From assembly GCA_000403315.2 (NCBI GenBank), contig KE159636.1, positions 1,463,740 through 1,527,739 on the forward strand: a stretch of 64,000 nucleotides of DNA. Direction: 5' to 3'. The stretch is from Lachnospiraceae bacterium A2. Its GTDB lineage: Bacteria > Bacillota > Clostridia > Lachnospirales > Lachnospiraceae. The stretch's first letter is position 1, and each line of letters begins with the position of its first letter. Under the pieces are notes generated by a model. It was not told where the DNA came from and made no database searches. It saw nothing but the letters and a program-made list of their open reading frames with translations. Of the stretch, positions 44,685-54,292 are shown one piece after another. A program made the position numbers and the translations under genes.

Positions 44685-45170
44685 ATGATTAGAATAAGAC
44701 CATATAAAGCTTCGGATGTAAATACAATATTATCGTGGTGTCAAAATGAAAAAGCATTTTATCAATGGACAGCAGGCATACTCGGTAATTATCCGATAAC
44801 ACAAAAGGAATTTTGCTTTGTTGAATCTCTAATGCCGTTTGCTGCATTTGATGAAACAGGAATCGTTGGCTTTTTTACACTAAGAAACCCTGATGAATTA
44901 TTGGATGAACTACGTTTTGGATTTGTTATTGTAAATCCTCACAAGAGAGGAAAAGGCTATGGAAAAGCTATGCTCCGACTAGGTCTAAAATTTGTATTTG
45001 AAATATATGGAGCAAAAAAAGCATCATTAGGCGTTTTTGAGAATAATCTTCCGGCTTATTATTGCTATAAAGCAGTCGGTTTTAACGATACTGTTCTTGA
45101 TGAGACAGAAACATATTGTATTCTAGGTGAAGAATGGAAGTGCAGAGAATTGATTATGGAAAATAGATAA
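44685..45170 (+). CDS. GNAT-family acetyltransferase (RimJ/RimL-type)
   Basis: This 161-residue protein starts MIRIRPYKASDVNTILSWCQNEKAFYQW. The acetyl-CoA loop is in FVIVNPHKRGKGYGKAMLRLGL (R-x-x-G-x-G), followed by ASLGVFENNLPAYYCYKAVGF. GCGAGGAAAAATG gives a plausible start. It follows the NUDIX gene by 44 bases in the same direction, so the two may be cotranscribed. Substrate unknown. Confidence 0.88.
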   Translation: MIRIRPYKASDVNTILSWCQNEKAFYQWTAGILGNYPITQKEFCFVESLMPFAAFDETGIVGFFTLRNPDELLDELRFGFVIVNPHKRGKGYGKAMLRLGLKFVFEIYGAKKASLGVFENNLPAYYCYKAVGFNDTVLDETETYCILGEEWKCRELIMENR

Positions 45171-45307
45171 ATTCCAGGTTTGACGAACTGATAGCCTATC
45201 AAAAAACTAAATAACCCGCCGCCTATTAGCGGCACATCCAAGCAGGAAATCTGAAAAGGTATCCTGCTTTTTCTTTTGCCCAATCCGGGAGAAAGGAGGG
45301 CGCACAC

Positions 45308-46087
45308 TTGCCATGCCCGCATTGTAAAATCACAATCATCAAGCGGAGTGAAAACGAATCCGCTGTTTCCGCCGCTGCCTACCAGAGCAGCGAGAAGCTG
45401 TTCTCTGAATATGACTAAGAGCAGAAATATTATCCTTACAAGAACGAAGTCACCCACAAGGAAATCCTGCTCCCGCCCCATGTGCCGCCAGAGTATGCAG
45501 ACCGCAACACTTTATGGAACTCTGCCGAAGCACAGGAAAAACAATGGAACTCCCAGCTTGCCCGGAGGTTCGTGCTTGCCATTCCGAGGGAAATCCCATC
45601 GGAACAGTACGCCGACCTGAAAGAGAAAAAGGCCGTACTGCTGGAAGTATTGGAGCAGGCCAAAGAGCCAACACTCCCGGAGCTGCTTTTTCAGTATCTG
45701 GAACTGCGGAGCGGGGAACGTGCCGACTGGACTTCCAGAATTAGTTCCAAGGTTTTCCCGCGCCCGTTGCCGGACTTCGTTGCCGGCCTTCCCTGTCTGG
45801 CTTTTTCATGTGCGCGAGCAACGAGCCAAGAGGATATGCTTGCATATCCATTTGGCGACTGCCGCGGCAACGACAGTTATGGAGGACAACTGCTTATGGC
45901 GAAAAATAAAACAGAGATTCATGTCACCACAGTATTTGACGGTGAACTGGACGCTTCCACCTTAAACCGCCTGATTAAAGAAATCGTTGTCCATGAAACC
46001 ATAGACAGCGATAAGACAAGACACATTTCTATTGAAATTCATTTTAATCTTAAACCCATACCGGAAGTGGAGCAGGTCACAGGCTGA
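45308..46087 (+). pseudogene. MobA/MobL relaxase and recombinase remnant, chimeric
   Basis: A TTG start after GAAAGGAGG begins LPCPHCKITIIKRSENESAV and SAAAYQSSEKLFSEYD, the start of a MobA/MobL relaxase. A TAA at 45417-45419 replaces the usual Gln codon. The frame continues EQKYYPYKNEVTHKEILLPPH and NSQLARRFVLAIPREIPSEQYADL. It then jumps to the far C-terminal part of a relaxase (LPELLFQYLELRSGERADW). The last segment (STLNRLIKEIVVHETIDSDKTR) resembles the C-terminal end of a serine recombinase. Several deletions have fused pieces of a lost element. Confidence 0.72.
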
Positions 46088-46511
46088 CCGCTCCCCCGCT
46101 CCGGGGGGATTCTTAAAAACTCCATATATATTTCTTGACGTGCCGCAGACGGTGATTCCACAGCTTACGACACTGTTCTCATAATTCATGGGGCGATCAT
46201 TGACAAAATCACTGAATTTATAAAGGAAATGCTGCAGGGGTGGGTGCTTGAAAGGCTCTGTGCAATGCAGGGCTTTTCTTAATGCTGCTTTTAAATAAGA
46301 AAGATAGAATGATGGGGATTCCGGCGTAATCGACATTGTGGAAATGTCGTATAACTGACTGTTTTATGGAGTTATCCATGACGGAATAGCCAGTTATGCA
46401 CATTTCCATGATGTTTGTTTGATTTTTGTTATATATACAAAAAGAATCTTGTATTTATTCGGCTGCACGCATATAATTATACTGACAGAATTGAATGAAA
46501 GGGTGAATGAG
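46088..46511. other. Intergenic debris, no gene recognised
   Basis: The stretch holds short open frames on both strands, none with a ribosome site or family resemblance. GCTCCCCCGCTCCGGGGGG near 46090 forms a small stem after the relaxase remnant. Confidence 0.35.
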
Positions 46512-46694
46512 ATGTTAGAGTATATTTCTGCCCCAGAAGCAGCGAAAAAATGGGGCATTTCAGAAAGGCGGGTGCAAAAGCTATGTGAGGCAAACCGTAT
46601 ACCCGGCGTGGCAAAATTCAGCCGCTTGTGGCTGATACCAAAGGATGCAAAAAAGCCGGCAGATAAAAGAAAACGAAAGGAAAACAGAAAGTGA
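46512..46694 (+). CDS. Small helix-turn-helix DNA-binding protein
   Basis: This 60-residue protein (MLEYISAPEAAKKWGISERRVQKLCEANRI...RLWLIPKDAKKPADKRKRK) has an excisionase/MerR-like helix-turn-helix with a Lys/Arg tail. GGGTGAATGAG precedes the ATG. The same domain forms the N-terminus of the HTH-Fic protein at 57725, so the fold is common in this region. It may be a free regulator or the remaining first domain of a former fusion. It lies 146 bases before the ABC permease gene. Confidence 0.65.
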   Translation: MLEYISAPEAAKKWGISERRVQKLCEANRIPGVAKFSRLWLIPKDAKKPADKRKRKENRK

Positions 46695-46840
46695 AAATTC
46701 GACAATTTAAACTGCTCCGCTTATTTTGGTAACTGCCTTATATGTTTTTGTATTTCGCCAAAAGTTAAAGACTTGTTAAGAATTTATATGTTATAACTCA
46801 GAATATAGAAAAATCAAATTCAAGAAAAGAGGAATACACT

Positions 46841-49228
46841 ATGTTCTGGAGAATACTGAAAAAAGACCTTAAACGAAAAAGGGCAATGAACGTGATATTG
46901 CTGGTATTTATTATACTCGCATCAATGTTCATGTCCTCAGGCGTGAGCAACATCATCACCGTGACGACTGCACTGGACAGCTATTTTGAAATGGCGGACG
47001 TACCCGATTACTTTGCGATGAGCGAAAACAAATCTGGCCACAAGGATATTTGCGGGACATTTGAAAACGCCTCTGCGATAGACGAGTTCCGTATCGAGGA
47101 GTTCCTCTCGATGTCCCAGTCAAATATTACGCGGGTCGGCGAACCGCTTAACGCTTCCAATCTCAATCAGAAATTAGTATTACAGAGCGATAGAAATATG
47201 GGGATAAATTATTTTCTGGACGACGGAAGTATTCTTAAAAGTGTACCGAAAGGAAAAATCTACGTCTCCCGTTTCACGGTGAAAAACATGGGATTTAAGG
47301 TCGGCGACAAAATTACTGTCGAAATAGAGGGCGTAAGCCACGAATTTACCTTTGCGGGCAGTTTCAAGGACGCTGTCTGCGGCACGGAATTGATAGGCAT
47401 TAAAAGGTTTATCATGAACGGCGAGGAATTTGACGAATATATGTCCGACGAAACGATGAAAAATATGTATGGCGGGAAATTCTTATACATACACACCGCC
47501 AATCTTGATAAGACCCTGTCCCAGATAGCGGATATATCCGACAGCTTTACCGTTGCGAGTGGCACGGATACACTGGGTCAAGCTTATATTTTTAACATGA
47601 TAATCATGGGTCTTATCCTTGCGGTGAGCCTTATTCTTATCAGCATATCCTTTGCGGTACTGCGGTTCACCATAGCCTTTACCCTCTCTGAAGAATTCCA
47701 CGAGATAGGCGTTATGAAAGCCATAGGCATACGGAACATAAAAATTCGGGGGCTGTACCTTACAAAATACTTCGCCATTTCCGTTGTCGGCGCAGCACTC
47801 GGCTTGATACTCAGCTACCCATTCGGGAAAATGCTTATAAATTATTCCTCGGAGTCTATTATAATAGACAGCAGCAATAACGGATTTGTAAACATTGCCT
47901 GCGCGGTTCTGACAGCGGCTGTGATTCTCCTGTTCTGTCTCAGATGCACGGGCAGGGTGAGCAAAATGTCCCCGATCGACGCTGTAAGGAACGGGCAGAC
48001 GGGGGAACGCTTCCACAAAAAGGGCGTTATGAGCCTTGGAAGATCGCGGCTTGGCACGACGGTTTTCCTTGCTGCAAACGATATTGTAAGCAGTCCCAAA
48101 CGCTACGCTGTCATTACCTTAACGTTTTTTCTGTGTATGTCGCTGCTGATAATGCTTTCCAATGTCACGGCATCTCTTAAAAGCGGAAAGCTGCTGAAAT
48201 ATTTTGGGCAGGCGGACTGCCACGCCGTTACGGACATCGGCGATGAGGCTATGAAGTTTATGGCCGAGGACGGACATGAAAAGGTTGAAAAATATCTTGG
48301 GGACATGGAGCAGACCCTTGTGGAAAACGGTATGCCCGCGGAATGTATGACGGAATATTATATTTATACGATGATAAGATACGGCGAATATGAAAGCAAG
48401 ACAGCTATACTTCAGGGTACGGGAACAACAATGGATATGTACGAATATTTAGAAGGTACTCCTCCCCAAAACAGCGACGAAATTGCAGTGACGACCCTTT
48501 TGGCAAAACAGCTTAAGGCGGAGATAGGCGATACCGTTACTGTGTCCTACCCGACGGGCGAAACAGAGGAGTTCATCATAACCGCACTGTATCAGGCAAT
48601 GGTCAATCAGGGTGTTTCCGCAAGGGTTCATACCGACTGCGATATCAACTATATCGCAGCAAACGGCTCCCCTAGTACACAGATAAAATTTACCGACGAC
48701 CCCGACGATGAGGAAGTATTACACAGAATTGAAAAGATTAAGGAGCTTTACCCTAAGTTTTCAAGCGTTAAAACAGCGAGCGAAGACGTAAAGGACACCA
48801 CTGGAGTCGGCGACGCCATAGACGCGGTTAAAAAAATGTCCGCCGTCCTTACGGTAATTTTAGCCGCGCTTATCACCGTGCTTATGGAACGTTCCTTTAT
48901 CGCAAAGGAGCAGGCAGAGATCGCCCTTATGAAAGCCATAGGTATCAGGAACGCCAAAATATACGGGCAGTACACGTTAAGATTTTTCATCGCTGCGGCG
49001 ACGGCTGTACTTCTTGCGGAGCTTTTGGGTATGCCCCTTACAAAGCTTTGCTTCGACCCTATTTTCAGGACGATGGGGCTTGAAATGGGCGTAGAATATA
49101 TGCAAAACCCTGTGGAGATATACGCAGTATTCCCCGTTATCGTCCTTACCGCCACTGCCGTCAGCGCATTTTTGACCTCACTCTACACCAAAAAAATCAA
49201 ATCCTCCGATACGGCAAGTATCGAGTAA
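46841..49228 (+). CDS. FtsX-family ABC transporter permease (MacB/LolC-like, duplicated domain)
   Basis: This 795-residue membrane protein has two FtsX units. TM1 (about 15-37) and a large extracellular domain (about 40-245) are followed by three TMs (about 250-380; IFNMIIMGLILAVSLILISI, and GVMKAIGIRNIKIRGLY, the typical cytoplasmic loop). A second TM near 425 (ITLFFLCMSLLIML-like), another extracellular domain (about 450-650) and three C-terminal TMs with ALMKAIGIRNAKIYGQY complete the repeat. AAGAGGAA is before the ATG. With an ATPase, regulator and kinase gene in one unit, it probably exports or senses a peptide or lipid substrate. The substrate is unknown. Confidence 0.88.
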   Translation: MFWRILKKDLKRKRAMNVILLVFIILASMFMSSGVSNIITVTTALDSYFEMADVPDYFAMSENKSGHKDICGTFENASAIDEFRIEEFLSMSQSNITRVGEPLNASNLNQKLVLQSDRNMGINYFLDDGSILKSVPKGKIYVSRFTVKNMGFKVGDKITVEIEGVSHEFTFAGSFKDAVCGTELIGIKRFIMNGEEFDEYMSDETMKNMYGGKFLYIHTANLDKTLSQIADISDSFTVASGTDTLGQAYIFNMIIMGLILAVSLILISISFAVLRFTIAFTLSEEFHEIGVMKAIGIRNIKIRGLYLTKYFAISVVGAALGLILSYPFGKMLINYSSESIIIDSSNNGFVNIACAVLTAAVILLFCLRCTGRVSKMSPIDAVRNGQTGERFHKKGVMSLGRSRLGTTVFLAANDIVSSPKRYAVITLTFFLCMSLLIMLSNVTASLKSGKLLKYFGQADCHAVTDIGDEAMKFMAEDGHEKVEKYLGDMEQTLVENGMPAECMTEYYIYTMIRYGEYESKTAILQGTGTTMDMYEYLEGTPPQNSDEIAVTTLLAKQLKAEIGDTVTVSYPTGETEEFIITALYQAMVNQGVSARVHTDCDINYIAANGSPSTQIKFTDDPDDEEVLHRIEKIKELYPKFSSVKTASEDVKDTTGVGDAIDAVKKMSAVLTVILAALITVLMERSFIAKEQAEIALMKAIGIRNAKIYGQYTLRFFIAAATAVLLAELLGMPLTKLCFDPIFRTMGLEMGVEYMQNPVEIYAVFPVIVLTATAVSAFLTSLYTKKIKSSDTASIE

Positions 49229-49242
49229 GAAAGGAGCTTATT

Positions 49243-50010
49243 ATGAATATTTTAGAAGTAAAGAACCTCTGCAAAACCTACTTAGTAAACAAACGTCAGA
49301 ACAATGTTCTGAAAAACGTAAATTTCACCGTTTCCGAGGGCGAAATGACAGCAGTTATGGGACCCTCCGGTTCGGGCAAATCCACCCTGCTTTACACCGT
49401 GTCCGGTATGGATGGCATTACATCGGGGGAAGTCTTGTTCTGCGGAAAAAATATCACCGCAATGGGAGAAAGGGAGCTTGCCGATGTGCGTCTTGATGAA
49501 ATGGGATTTATCTTTCAACAGATGTATATGCTGAAAAACCTCACCGTTCTGGACAACATAATTCTCCCCGCGGCACAATCAAAAAAGAACAGGTCGAGCC
49601 GCAGGAAGACCGATGAGCGCGGCAGGGCGCTTATGCGCAGGCTCGGCATTGATGAGGTGGGCGGCAACGACATCAACGAAGTGTCCGGCGGACAGCTTCA
49701 GAGAGCCTGCATCTGCCGCAGCATGATAAACAATCCCAAGATGATCTTCGCCGATGAGCCCACAGGCGCATTGAACCGTGCAAGCTCTGACGAGGTCATG
49801 AACGAGCTGCTCTCCCTCAACCGTGACGGTACGACGATCATGTGCGTGACCCACGATTCAAAGGTTGCCGCCAAGTGCAGCAGGGTGCTTTACATTGTGG
49901 ACGGCGGTATCGTCGGCGAAAAAGAGATGGGAGATTTTGGCGGCGGTGACAAGGAATTCCGTGACCGTGAAAGAGAACTGAATAACTGGCTTATGGAACA
50001 GGGCTGGTGA
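49243..50010 (+). CDS. ABC transporter ATP-binding protein
   Basis: This 255-residue ATPase of the MacB/LolD type has Walker A GPSGSGKST at residues 40-48, a Q-loop around FIFQQMYMLKNLT, the signature VSGGQLQRACI and Walker B MIFADEPTGAL. The H-loop is in MCVTHDSKVAAKC. It starts 14 bases after the permease stop with AAAGGAGC. It energises the FtsX-type permease, and the pairing with a two-component system follows the peptide-resistance module design. Confidence 0.93.
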   Translation: MNILEVKNLCKTYLVNKRQNNVLKNVNFTVSEGEMTAVMGPSGSGKSTLLYTVSGMDGITSGEVLFCGKNITAMGERELADVRLDEMGFIFQQMYMLKNLTVLDNIILPAAQSKKNRSSRRKTDERGRALMRRLGIDEVGGNDINEVSGGQLQRACICRSMINNPKMIFADEPTGALNRASSDEVMNELLSLNRDGTTIMCVTHDSKVAAKCSRVLYIVDGGIVGEKEMGDFGGGDKEFRDRERELNNWLMEQGW

Positions 50011-50042
50011 TGCTTGAAATAATACTTGCAGGTGGTGATTTT

Positions 50043-50705
50043 ATGACCGATATTCTGATTGTAGAGGACGATAAGGAACTGGCGGACTTGCTGACCGACT
50101 TCCTGCGTGAGGAAGGATATGTCGTATCAAGCGTGAACAGCGGAGAACGTGCCGTACATCTTTTTGAACGATATGGCGCAAGGCTTGTAGTGCTTGACAT
50201 CAATCTTCCCGATATGAACGGCTTTGCGATATGTTCAAAACTCCGGGAAAACACGGATACTCCCATATTGATTGTTAGTTCAAGGACGGGCAGGGAAGAT
50301 AAGCTGAACGGCTATGAACTTGGCGCTGATGATTATATTGAAAAGCCCTATGATATAGATGTTCTTATCGCTAAAATTAAGGGTATATTCAAACGGCGGT
50401 ATCAGCATGATATATTATCGGCGGATGGTGTGACACTTAACCTTGCAGATAAAACGGCGGTTATTGACGGAAAGCCCGTGGAACTGCCTTCAAAAGAGTT
50501 TGATTTGCTGGCGCTTTTGATTGAAAATCAAGGCAAAGTTCTAAAAAAATCGTACCTGTTTGGCACTGTCTGGGGCAGCGACAGCGATTCGGAGTTGCAA
50601 ACGCTTCATGTTCATATCAACCGCATTCGCCAAAAACTCGGTGATGACCCTAAGAATGCAAAGCGTTTGCTTACGATCTGGGGCGTGGGGTATAAGTTTG
50701 TATGA
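50043..50705 (+). CDS. OmpR-family response regulator
   Basis: This is 220 residues starting at 50043 (MTDILIVEDDKELADLL) after AGGTGGTGA. The receiver domain has acidic pair ED at 8-9, phosphoacceptor Asp52 (VVLDINLPDMNG) and Lys in ADDYIEKPYD. The C-terminal winged helix includes LPSKEFDLLALLIENQGKVL and VHINRIRQKLGDDP with WGVGYKFV. It overlaps the kinase gene by ATGA. It is expected to activate the ABC genes just upstream when the kinase detects stress. Confidence 0.94.
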   Translation: MTDILIVEDDKELADLLTDFLREEGYVVSSVNSGERAVHLFERYGARLVVLDINLPDMNGFAICSKLRENTDTPILIVSSRTGREDKLNGYELGADDYIEKPYDIDVLIAKIKGIFKRRYQHDILSADGVTLNLADKTAVIDGKPVELPSKEFDLLALLIENQGKVLKKSYLFGTVWGSDSDSELQTLHVHINRIRQKLGDDPKNAKRLLTIWGVGYKFV

Positions 50706-51913
50706 AAGCTTACAAAAATCTGTGTATCGCAGTGATGGCCGTATTTCTTTTACTGACGGCGGTATTGAACATATTTCTCGTGGGATCGAAAGATAATAGT
50801 GAAGGTATTTATCGTGTTGAAGCCAGGCGGCTTGCGGGTGAGATAGCGGAGACGGGCAGTTATGATATTGAAAAATACCCCCACATTACAGGTGTGTTTA
50901 CGGGTGACGGCATCTACCGTTCCGATGAGCATTATCTTATCATAGAAGCGGGCGAAACGCTTTATCGCGTTGAATATACCGTCGGGAACGGACAATATGG
51001 CATTGCTGCGGTCAACTGCGTATTAGGTGCGCTGTTCCTGTTGCTGACAAGTCTTTTGTATTATATCCGCAGACATATCATCGTGCCTTTCAACAGGCTG
51101 AGTGATGTTCCTAAGGAGCTTGCAAAGGGCAATCTTGCCGTGCCGATATCCGAAGAAAAAAGCCGTTTTTTCGGCGAATTCACATGGGGAGTTAACCTCT
51201 TGCGTGAGAGCATCGAAAACAGCCGCAAAAAAGAGATTACGATGCAAAAGGATAAAAAACTCCTGTTGCTCTCCCTTTCCCATGACATAAAAACACCTTT
51301 GTCGGCTATCAAGCTGAATGCAAAGGCGCTTGCCAAGGGATTATACAAGAACGAGGAAAAACAGCGTGCCGCTGCCAAGAACATCAATACCCGCGCGGAT
51401 GAGATAGAGCACTTTGTCAGCGAGCTCTCAAAGGCGGTAAGCGAGGACTTTATGAGTTTTGAGGTCATACCCGGCGAGGAGTTTCTCAGTGCTATCATCA
51501 CAAAAATAGACACGAGATATGCTCCCCAGCTTTCCATGTCGGGAACAGAGCTTTTGATTCGCAAATATGATGACTGCATTCTTTCCTGCGATCCGAACCG
51601 CCTTGCGGAATGTTTTCAAAATCTGATTGAAAACGCAATCAAATACGGAGACGGCAGACGAATTGAGATCGGCTGTGATAAAATGGACGGCTGTGAGCTT
51701 ATCACGGTATCAAATACGGGCTGTACACTTGAAGAAAAGGAACTGCCGCAGATATTTGAGAGCTTTCATCGCGGAAACAATGCGGATAAGGTGCAGGGCA
51801 ACGGGCTTGGACTTTTTATCTGCAAACGGGTGATGTCACTTATGGGTGGAGAGGTGTTTGCGGATATTCGCAACGGATGCTTCTTTGTGACACTGGTTGT
51901 GAAATTGGCGTAA
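50702..51913 (+). CDS. Sensor histidine kinase
   Basis: This 403-residue kinase has TM1 (about 5-27), a short extracellular region (about 28-105), TM2 (about 106-128) and HAMP (RHIIVPFNRLSDVPKELAKGNL). The dimerisation/phosphoacceptor box is LLSLSHDIKTPLSAIKLNA, with His near residue 198. ATP-binding boxes are N (CFQNLIENAIKYGD), and G (GNGLGLFICKRVMSLMGG). It is translationally coupled to the regulator gene. The sensor region is longer than in BceS-type kinases that rely wholly on the transporter, so it may sense directly. Confidence 0.93.
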   Translation: MKAYKNLCIAVMAVFLLLTAVLNIFLVGSKDNSEGIYRVEARRLAGEIAETGSYDIEKYPHITGVFTGDGIYRSDEHYLIIEAGETLYRVEYTVGNGQYGIAAVNCVLGALFLLLTSLLYYIRRHIIVPFNRLSDVPKELAKGNLAVPISEEKSRFFGEFTWGVNLLRESIENSRKKEITMQKDKKLLLLSLSHDIKTPLSAIKLNAKALAKGLYKNEEKQRAAAKNINTRADEIEHFVSELSKAVSEDFMSFEVIPGEEFLSAIITKIDTRYAPQLSMSGTELLIRKYDDCILSCDPNRLAECFQNLIENAIKYGDGRRIEIGCDKMDGCELITVSNTGCTLEEKELPQIFESFHRGNNADKVQGNGLGLFICKRVMSLMGGEVFADIRNGCFFVTLVVKLA

Positions 51914-52028
51914 AGTAAAGACCGCTTAGTTCCGCAAATATTTTTATAAAGTTAATTTCTCTAAATTACGAAGTGAGAAAAAGTGAGCTAATAGGTATTA
52001 AATAATACAGTAAAACAAAAGAAAATAA

Positions 52029-52517
52029 TTCAGGCTTATTTTACGGGATATAGAATTATTGAAAAGGATGTCCAATCTCAAAGTGGCTTTTTCAATCAAT
52101 ACTTTGGACGACGTATTTAGGGCGGATATGGATAACGGCAGTTCCATTGAAGACAGGCTTCATGCGATAAAAAATTTACATAATGCGGGCATTTATACGG
52201 TTTTATTTATGTCTCCTATTTTTCCGTATATCACAGAATGGAAAGACATCATTGACGGTACGAAAGAGAACGTATGTGAATATTGGTTTGAAAATCTGAA
52301 CCTTAGAGGGGAATATAAAAGCAGTATCCTCTCTTATATCAATACACATCATCCAAATTTAAAGGAAAAGTATGAAACAATTTATTTAGAAAAAGATAGT
52401 ACATATTGGAACACACTGGCTGATTTGCTCAATACATATTGTAACGAATTGGGATTAAATTATGTCAATTACTTTTACCATGAAAAACTTGTTAAGGAAA
52501 AATTAAATAACCAATAG
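52029..52517 (+). pseudogene. Radical SAM protein, N-terminal half missing
   Basis: The frame opens at 52029 (FRLILRDIELLKRMSNLKVAFS). It then reads INTLDDVFRADMDNGSSIEDRLHAIKNLHNAGIYTVLFMSPIFPYIT, matching the second half of SplB/elongator-type radical SAM proteins. The CxxxCxxC cluster motif and the first half of the barrel are absent, so the product cannot bind the iron-sulfur cluster. A TTG at 52059 is the only in-frame start. The loss coincides with the end of the histidine kinase region. Confidence 0.7.
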
Positions 52518-52898
52518 ATAAAAAATGAGAAGGCAAATATGTCCATTGAATAAAAAAGCGATGTTCGATGGGCTGTATTGCTATACATTTATTACCCTCT
52601 GACTTTGTTTTTAAAGTTTGGAGGGATTTTTTATGTCCTTTTTTCGGGCAGTAATCTATCTGCTCATGCAATGCAGGTTTGATTTATAGTGAGAACAGCT
52701 TGGGAAATATTTTAAGAAGCCCTATCTATGCGGGGAATCTTGTAAGCTACAAGCGGATTGCCGCCAATATGAAAAGCAAGATTTGATTACCATAGACGAG
52801 AGGCAACTCGTGAAAGTGGTTATCATACTTGTGACGAGACAACTGGTAGCGAATGCATTGTTCTTCATTCAGAACGGTATGTTTGTGACAGTAACACA
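52518..52898. other. Remnant-rich spacer before the restriction gene
   Basis: This contains a serine-recombinase fragment (listed separately) and the open frame that leads without start codon into the HNH nuclease gene from 52773. No complete gene. Confidence 0.5.
52685..52786 (+). pseudogene. Serine recombinase middle fragment
   Basis: About 33 codons read YSENSLGNILRSPIYAGNLV and SYKRIAANMKSKI, the recombinase-domain motif (TVGKILRNPxYAG) of Tn1549-type integrases. A TGA at 52784-52786 ends it. Neighbouring frames show nothing more. A second fragment of such a gene lies at 57104. Confidence 0.7.
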
Positions 52899-54251
52899 GT
52901 GACATTTACTTTTGCCCGTTCATCTGTCGATGTTGTAGAGCTTTTTGAAAAAGGGCTTTCAATTATTGCTTTTGGCGGATATATCTATTCCGTCAAAAAA
53001 GCATTCATATCCTTGAATATGAGTTATAGCTATGAGGGAGATGGATACGCTTTCGATGAGGATTGGGAGCAGACCATCGAAGCAAATAATTGGTCAAATA
53101 TCGGTATTCACGCTGAACAGTTCCTCAACAAGGGTTCACAACTTATTGATGTTATTGTCAAAATGACTGTATCAAGCCAAAGAGGTAATGTCCTTGATTT
53201 CATCGCATTTGACCTTGATGTAGTATCTAAAGAGGAGTTCCAAGATACATCTTGTGCGACGAGCTTTTATCAAAAGACCCGTATGCATGTACCATATTTG
53301 TACTACCTTAGATCGGACTTGCCGATTGACTGGTATCTTACTTCTGGGCAAAAGTTTATTGAAGGAAAGCGTGTTGTTGCAAAGAGCTGCAATCGCTGTG
53401 GTCGTTACTTGCCTATCAATATTGATGATGAATTAAAGACATTGAGCTTTTCTTTGCATTGTAAAAAACAAGCTCCATGTGTTCACTCGGCTTTTAGAGC
53501 TTACAAAATTCAGAACCGAGCTCATTTGAGGGCAAATGAGCTTAAAGGATTGACAATCGAGGATAGCAAGGTGGTGTCTTATTATGGTCATCAACTTGAA
53601 TGCAAAGCCTGTAAAAAGTTCTTTGTTAATGCGCCTCTTAATCCTCAGCGTAATGCTCAACAGTTCAAAGAAGACGGCTTGAGACGAAGGGCAATTGAGG
53701 TCTTAGTAAATACGCTTTTGGATAGAAACCTTATTCATTTTGAATTTGAACATCGCACAAAGAAAGAATTTTCTCGTTACATTTGGGAGAAGTTTGGAAG
53801 GAGATGTTTCAAATGTGGACCTGATTCCGACCCTATCGCTTTAGGAGATATGGCGTTAGATCATACAATGCCGTTGGCTTACTTATATCGTCTTGATGAA
53901 ACTGCAACTTGCTTGTGTAGCAACCATAACTCTCAAAAGAGTGATCATTTCCCTGTAGATTATTATAGCGAAGAAGAACTTGTTCGATTGAGTAAAATTA
54001 CAGGATTATCATTAACCCAGCTCCATAAGAAAGAGGTTAATCAGCAAGTTCTGAATCTACTCATCGAAAATGTTGTATGGTTCTATGATGCGTTTTTGAT
54101 GCAATCAGATTATCAAAAGGTAAGAGATGGAATCCGAACTGCTGACAAAATCAATGACTCCCTGAAGCGTATTATTGCCGGAAAAGTTGACCTTGCAGAA
54201 AAGTATTGCAAAGAAACAGGTCACTATCCTCATTCAGTAACAATCAGATAA
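52899..54251 (+). CDS. HNH-type endonuclease, probable restriction enzyme (N-terminus possibly lost)
   Basis: At least 450 residues from a GTG at 52899. The C-terminal HNH/treble-clef nuclease has CFKCGPDSD (Cys303, Cys306), ALDHTMPLAY (Asp321-His322) and CLCSNHNSQKSDH (Cys338, Cys340, Asn342-His343-Asn344). Two further Cys pairs (CNRCGRY near 164 with HCKK...C near 188-194; CKACKK near 235) suggest extra zinc sites. The N-terminal ~160 residues are probably for DNA recognition. The gene converges with a DNA methyltransferase gene, separated by a terminator, which marks it as the nuclease of a restriction-modification system. The frame is open for 42 codons upstream with no start codon or ribosome site, so the true N-terminus may be missing. 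Confidence 0.75.
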   Translation: MTFTFARSSVDVVELFEKGLSIIAFGGYIYSVKKAFISLNMSYSYEGDGYAFDEDWEQTIEANNWSNIGIHAEQFLNKGSQLIDVIVKMTVSSQRGNVLDFIAFDLDVVSKEEFQDTSCATSFYQKTRMHVPYLYYLRSDLPIDWYLTSGQKFIEGKRVVAKSCNRCGRYLPINIDDELKTLSFSLHCKKQAPCVHSAFRAYKIQNRAHLRANELKGLTIEDSKVVSYYGHQLECKACKKFFVNAPLNPQRNAQQFKEDGLRRRAIEVLVNTLLDRNLIHFEFEHRTKKEFSRYIWEKFGRRCFKCGPDSDPIALGDMALDHTMPLAYLYRLDETATCLCSNHNSQKSDHFPVDYYSEEELVRLSKITGLSLTQLHKKEVNQQVLNLLIENVVWFYDAFLMQSDYQKVRDGIRTADKINDSLKRIIAGKVDLAEKYCKETGHYPHSVTIR

Positions 54252-54261
54252 TTATTTCAAC

Positions 54262-54292
54262 GGGACTGGGGCACTTCCAGTCCCACTTTGTT
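54262..54292. terminator. Shared terminator between nuclease and methyltransferase genes
   Basis: GGGACTGG (54262-54269) pairs with CCAGTCCC (54277-54284), followed by ACTTTGTTTATTT. Suited to both convergent genes. Confidence 0.75.

Noticed and set aside
45962-46409. Minus-strand frames at 46.0-46.4 kb as a transposase end
   Set aside because: No DDE motif, ribosome site or family resemblance could be seen.
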